Of a stretch of DNA of 58,727 nt, positions 55,914 through 58,727 are shown one piece after another. The translations under genes and the position numbers were made by a program. Source of the DNA: an uncultured Oscillospiraceae bacterium (lineage in GTDB: Bacteria > Bacillota > Clostridia > Oscillospirales > Oscillospiraceae); contig CANPYX010000010.1 of the NCBI GenBank assembly GCA_947588955.1, positions 1 through 58,727 of the forward strand, written 5' to 3'. Within the stretch, counting starts at the first letter, position 1, and the number at the start of each line of letters is the position of its first letter. The notes beneath the pieces are model-generated. The model searched no databases, had not been told where the DNA came from, and saw only the letters and a list, made by a program, of their open reading frames with translations.

Positions 55914-57344
55914 ATGAAGCTTGGTGACAGCATTTTTATAGCCGAAGCGAAGCCCGCCTGCCGGGAGCTTTTGAAGGGGCTCCTGGATAAGTACCCCTTC
56001 GCCTCGATCCTGGTCCAGGACGCGTCTCAGAAGTCCTGCGCGGTGTCGCGCCGGCTCACAAGCGTCAGCATGGGCGGACGCTTCTCCGCCAGGGGCTTCG
56101 TGGTCAAGGTGTTTGACGGCGAGCACTGGTCGGAGCATTCCTTCAGCCACATCTCCCCGGAAACCGTTCCTGAGCTTTTGGAGCGGATCTCCGCCACAGC
56201 CGCCATGTCAAAGGCGGTCCTGCCCGACGGCATCCGGGAGCGCGTCTACTCCGCCCCCAAAACCGAAAAGCTCACCTTCCACGGCGGCACGGACTACGAG
56301 ATCGACCCCGACGAGGTGGGCGACGGCGAGATAATCTCCCGCCTCACCGCCCTGAGGGACCGTGGCCTTGCCGTCTCCGAAAAGATCCTTGACTGCCAGG
56401 CGAACCTTGTCTGGCAGAAAAACCGCAAGCTCTATCTCGCCCCCGACAGGGAGCTGGAGCAGAACGTCCTCTGGACCACCGGCACAGTCCTGGCGGTGGC
56501 GGCGAAGGGCCAGGAGATCAAAATGAGCCGCAAGGGATTTTCGACCCTCGGCGGCGCGGAGCTCATGGACAGCATGGACGCCGGCGTGGAGGACGTTTCC
56601 CGCGTCACCCTGGAGCTCCTGGACTCTGAGCCCCTCACCCCCGGCGAGTACGAGTGCGTCTGCACCCCAGAGGTCACGGGAATGATAGTCCACGAGGCGT
56701 TCGGTCACGGCGTTGAGATGGACATGTTCGTGAAAAAGCGCGCCCTCGCCGAAAAATACGTGGGCGAGTACGTGGCGAGCCCCCTGGTCACAATGCATGA
56801 CGGCGCGGCGGTGGTCCCCGAAACCGGCAGCTACTTCTTTGACGACGAGGGGACCATGGCCCAGGACACCGTGATAATCGAAAAGGGCGTCCTCCGCCGG
56901 GGCATATCCGACTACCTCTCCGCCATGACCCTTGGCGCCGCCCCCACCGGCAACGGGCGCCGGGAGAGCTACCGCCGCAAGGCGTACACCCGCATGACCA
57001 ACACATATTTCGAGGCGGGCACCGACAAGGTGGAGGACATGATCGCCTCCGTCAAGGACGGTCTTCTCCTCTGCGAGCCCTCCAGCGGCATGGAGGACCC
57101 CAAAAACTGGGGCATCCAGTGCATGGTCAGCTACGCACGGGAGATAAAGGACGGCAAGCTCACCGGACGCATATTCTCCCCCATCGTCCTCACGGGCTAC
57201 GTCCCGGACCTGCTCAAATCCATCACCATGATGAGCGACGGACTTGAGCTGGGCGGCGGCGGAATGTGCGGCAAGGGCTACAAGGAATGGGTCAAGGTCT
57301 CCGACGGCGGACCCTGGATAAAGGCCCGCATACGCCTGGGCTGA
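55914..57344 (+). CDS. tldD: metallopeptidase TldD
   Basis: A 476-residue U62-family peptidase subunit. The active site reads VHEAFGHGVEMD (HExxxH, near residue 260), with the third ligand region MCGKGYKEW near the C terminus. TldD and TldE form a heterodimer that degrades unfolded peptides through a narrow channel and, in some bacteria, matures RiPPs such as microcin B17. GGAGG precedes ATG. tldE follows after 14 bases. Confidence 0.94.
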   Translation: MKLGDSIFIAEAKPACRELLKGLLDKYPFASILVQDASQKSCAVSRRLTSVSMGGRFSARGFVVKVFDGEHWSEHSFSHISPETVPELLERISATAAMSKAVLPDGIRERVYSAPKTEKLTFHGGTDYEIDPDEVGDGEIISRLTALRDRGLAVSEKILDCQANLVWQKNRKLYLAPDRELEQNVLWTTGTVLAVAAKGQEIKMSRKGFSTLGGAELMDSMDAGVEDVSRVTLELLDSEPLTPGEYECVCTPEVTGMIVHEAFGHGVEMDMFVKKRALAEKYVGEYVASPLVTMHDGAAVVPETGSYFFDDEGTMAQDTVIIEKGVLRRGISDYLSAMTLGAAPTGNGRRESYRRKAYTRMTNTYFEAGTDKVEDMIASVKDGLLLCEPSSGMEDPKNWGIQCMVSYAREIKDGKLTGRIFSPIVLTGYVPDLLKSITMMSDGLELGGGGMCGKGYKEWVKVSDGGPWIKARIRLG

Positions 57345-57358
57345 GGGAGGTCAGAAAG

Positions 57359-58633
57359 ATGATCAACAAAATAATAAAAGCGCTTGAAGCCGAAAACATC
57401 ACCACCTGGGCGGTCAACGAGACCCGCTCCGAATCCGTCGAGGTGTTCTTCGTCAAAAAGAACATGGACCTGAAGCGCCGCACCGACCTAACCGACTGGT
57501 CCGTCAGCGTTTACAGGACCGTGGAGACCGAGGGCGGCAGGCTCCTGGGCTCCTCCTCCGTCCCCGTCTATCCCGGCATGGATGATGCGGAGCTGCGCCG
57601 GACACTGCGCGAGGCGTACTTCGCCGCCTCCTTCGCCGGGAACCGCTATTACGACCTCATAGAGGGCAAAAAAGAGCCCCATGAGCCCTCAAAAAGCGCC
57701 TTCTCCAAGATGACCTGTGAGGAGGCCGCCCGCGTCATGGGCGAGGCCCTCTTCGCCTCCGACACCGAGAGCGGCGTATTCGTCAACTCCGCCGAGATCT
57801 TCGCCATAAAGCGCTCCTGCCGCGTGCTCAACTCCCGCGGCGTGGACGTGAGCTGGGACGCCTGCGAGGTCCGCGGCGAGTACGTGGTCCAGTGCGTTGA
57901 GGGCCACGACGTGGAGACCTACCACTCCTTCGCCTACGGCGAGCCCAACACTGCCGAGCTCCGCCGGGATGTGGAAAAGTCCCTTCGCGAGACACGCGAC
58001 AGAGCGGCGGCGGCAAAGCCCCCCAAGGCCGGTACCTACCGGGTGATCCTCACCGGCGACCACGTGGAGGAGCTTTTGAGCTACTACGTCTCCCGCTCCG
58101 GCGCCGGCATGGTCTATCAGCACTACTCCGATTATAAGCCCGGCGACCCCGTCCAGGGCGCGGACATACGCGGCGACAAACTGACCATAGAGCTTGTGGG
58201 CGTGGAGCCCTTCGACTCCGAGGGCATACGCCTCACCGACAGGACATTAATGGAAAACGGAACCCTGAAGCTCCTCCACGGCGGCGCCAGGTTTGCCTCC
58301 TACCTGGGCATAGAGCCCACCGGCTCCTACCGCGCCATCCGCGTCCCCACGGGCTCCACGCCCTTTGAGGAGATGAAACGCGAGCCCTACCTCCGGGTGG
58401 TCACCTTCTCAGACTTCCAGATGGACCCCATGTCCGGCCACTTCGCCGGCGAGATACGCCTCGCCTACCTCTACGACGGCGAGACGGTGACCCCCGTCAC
58501 CGGCGGCTCCGTCAACGGCAGCCTCCTCGCCGCCCAGACCGACCTCACCTTCTCCCGCGAGCGCCACGTCACCCAAACCTACACCGGCCCCCTCGCCGTC
58601 TCCATCCCCAACGTCTCCGTGGCGGGCGCGTAA
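57359..58633 (+). CDS. tldE: TldE/PmbA-type subunit
   Basis: A 424-residue homologue of TldD without the HExxxH motif, as expected of the TldE/PmbA partner. Blocks: SRGVDVSWDACEVRGEYVVQ (near residue 160), LTGDHVEELLSYYVSRSGAGM (near 240), LTDRTLMENGTLKLLHGGARFASYLG (near 300) and the closing beta strands GGSVNGSLL. ATG at 57359 has GGGAGG 7 bases upstream. Together with tldD it should make one peptidase. A precursor peptide was not found nearby. Confidence 0.92.
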   Translation: MINKIIKALEAENITTWAVNETRSESVEVFFVKKNMDLKRRTDLTDWSVSVYRTVETEGGRLLGSSSVPVYPGMDDAELRRTLREAYFAASFAGNRYYDLIEGKKEPHEPSKSAFSKMTCEEAARVMGEALFASDTESGVFVNSAEIFAIKRSCRVLNSRGVDVSWDACEVRGEYVVQCVEGHDVETYHSFAYGEPNTAELRRDVEKSLRETRDRAAAAKPPKAGTYRVILTGDHVEELLSYYVSRSGAGMVYQHYSDYKPGDPVQGADIRGDKLTIELVGVEPFDSEGIRLTDRTLMENGTLKLLHGGARFASYLGIEPTGSYRAIRVPTGSTPFEEMKREPYLRVVTFSDFQMDPMSGHFAGEIRLAYLYDGETVTPVTGGSVNGSLLAAQTDLTFSRERHVTQTYTGPLAVSIPNVSVAGA

Positions 58634-58650
58634 AAAATTTATAGCTATAG

Positions 58651-58724
58651 GGGGCTGTGAAAAAAGCCCCATAAAAAGGGAAGAGAGTTACCAAGGAACC
58701 CCCTGGTAACTCTCTTCTTTTTTT
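58651..58724. repeat. 74-bp inverted end repeat, right copy (family P5)
   Basis: Exact inverted copy of bases 1-74. It follows the tldE stop by 17 bases, so this unit also lies at a gene 3' end. The two hairpins with T/A runs could act as terminators. No P2 element adjoins this copy, so the P5 unit is separable from P2. Confidence 0.85.
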
Positions 58725-58727
58725 GGT

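Noticed and set aside
1-58727. Circular contig with overlapping ends
   Set aside because: The end repeats are inverted, not direct, so the ends cannot be joined by simple overlap.

Overview
The window reads as a piece of a GC-rich, endospore-forming Firmicute of the class Clostridia, most likely an Oscillospiraceae-type gut anaerobe; the lineage is inferred from gene order and protein features, not from a search. Support comes from spoIIP and a spoIIQ-like gene with good sigma-E and sigma-F type promoters, a tryptophan T-box, SLH-domain surface proteins, Gram-positive division genes (sepF, divIVA) and the nusA-infB operon order. There is no phage structural gene, CRISPR array or rRNA.

Layout. 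1-3700: carbon-nitrogen hydrolase, two XRE regulators (one paired with a membrane protein), HAD phosphatase, TSCPD protein. 3700-8900: spoIIP, T-box plus trpB2, a first 833-bp hairpin-rich element, spoIIQ-like. 8900-18120: CPBP protease, mutS, miaB (leftward); degenerate alanine racemase, mutL, miaA, hfq (rightward). 18200-25880: hlyD-like, yggS, sepF, divIVA, ileS, lspA, rluD, a division and translation cluster. 25870-26700: second, inverted copy of the large element. 26800-35900: leftward rimP-nusA-rnpM-ylxQ-infB-rbfA-nrnA-(broken gene)-truB-ribF operon. 35900-41230: MATE exporter and galK-galE-galT. 41400-47000: Cys-rich SLH surface protein, XRE membrane regulator, acetyltransferase, small zinc-ribbon membrane protein, HIT protein. 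47200-54520: five-gene surface operon (MBOAT O-acyltransferase, DHHW/AlgJ-like partner, lipoprotein, SLH-transglutaminase, VanX-like peptidase). 54700-58640: tRNA-Arg, tRNA-Val, hicAB, tldD and tldE.

The most unusual content is non-coding. Several families of dispersed, hairpin-built elements sit between genes, mainly at gene 3' ends. Family P2 (five copies, about 165-190 bp, one expanded to 383 bp by an insertion) has four hairpins; one is a perfect 19-21 bp stem closed in all five copies by the same CGCA loop, while stem sequences differ widely between copies and still pair. Family P1 (833 and 830 bp, inverted, 18 kb apart) has ends that pair and change together, and both copies carry an outward sigma-A promoter about 50 bp outside the same end. 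Family P3 (three copies) is a GGGGTCCCC-hairpin-GGGGAGAGG module; one copy is nested inside P2, one forms the end of nusA, and one, with a 159-bp MITE, splits a gene in the nusA operon. Removing both insertions with one copy of each target duplication restores a 150-codon frame. The outermost 74 bases at each end of the window are identical in inverted orientation, so the contig probably ends in another such repeat.
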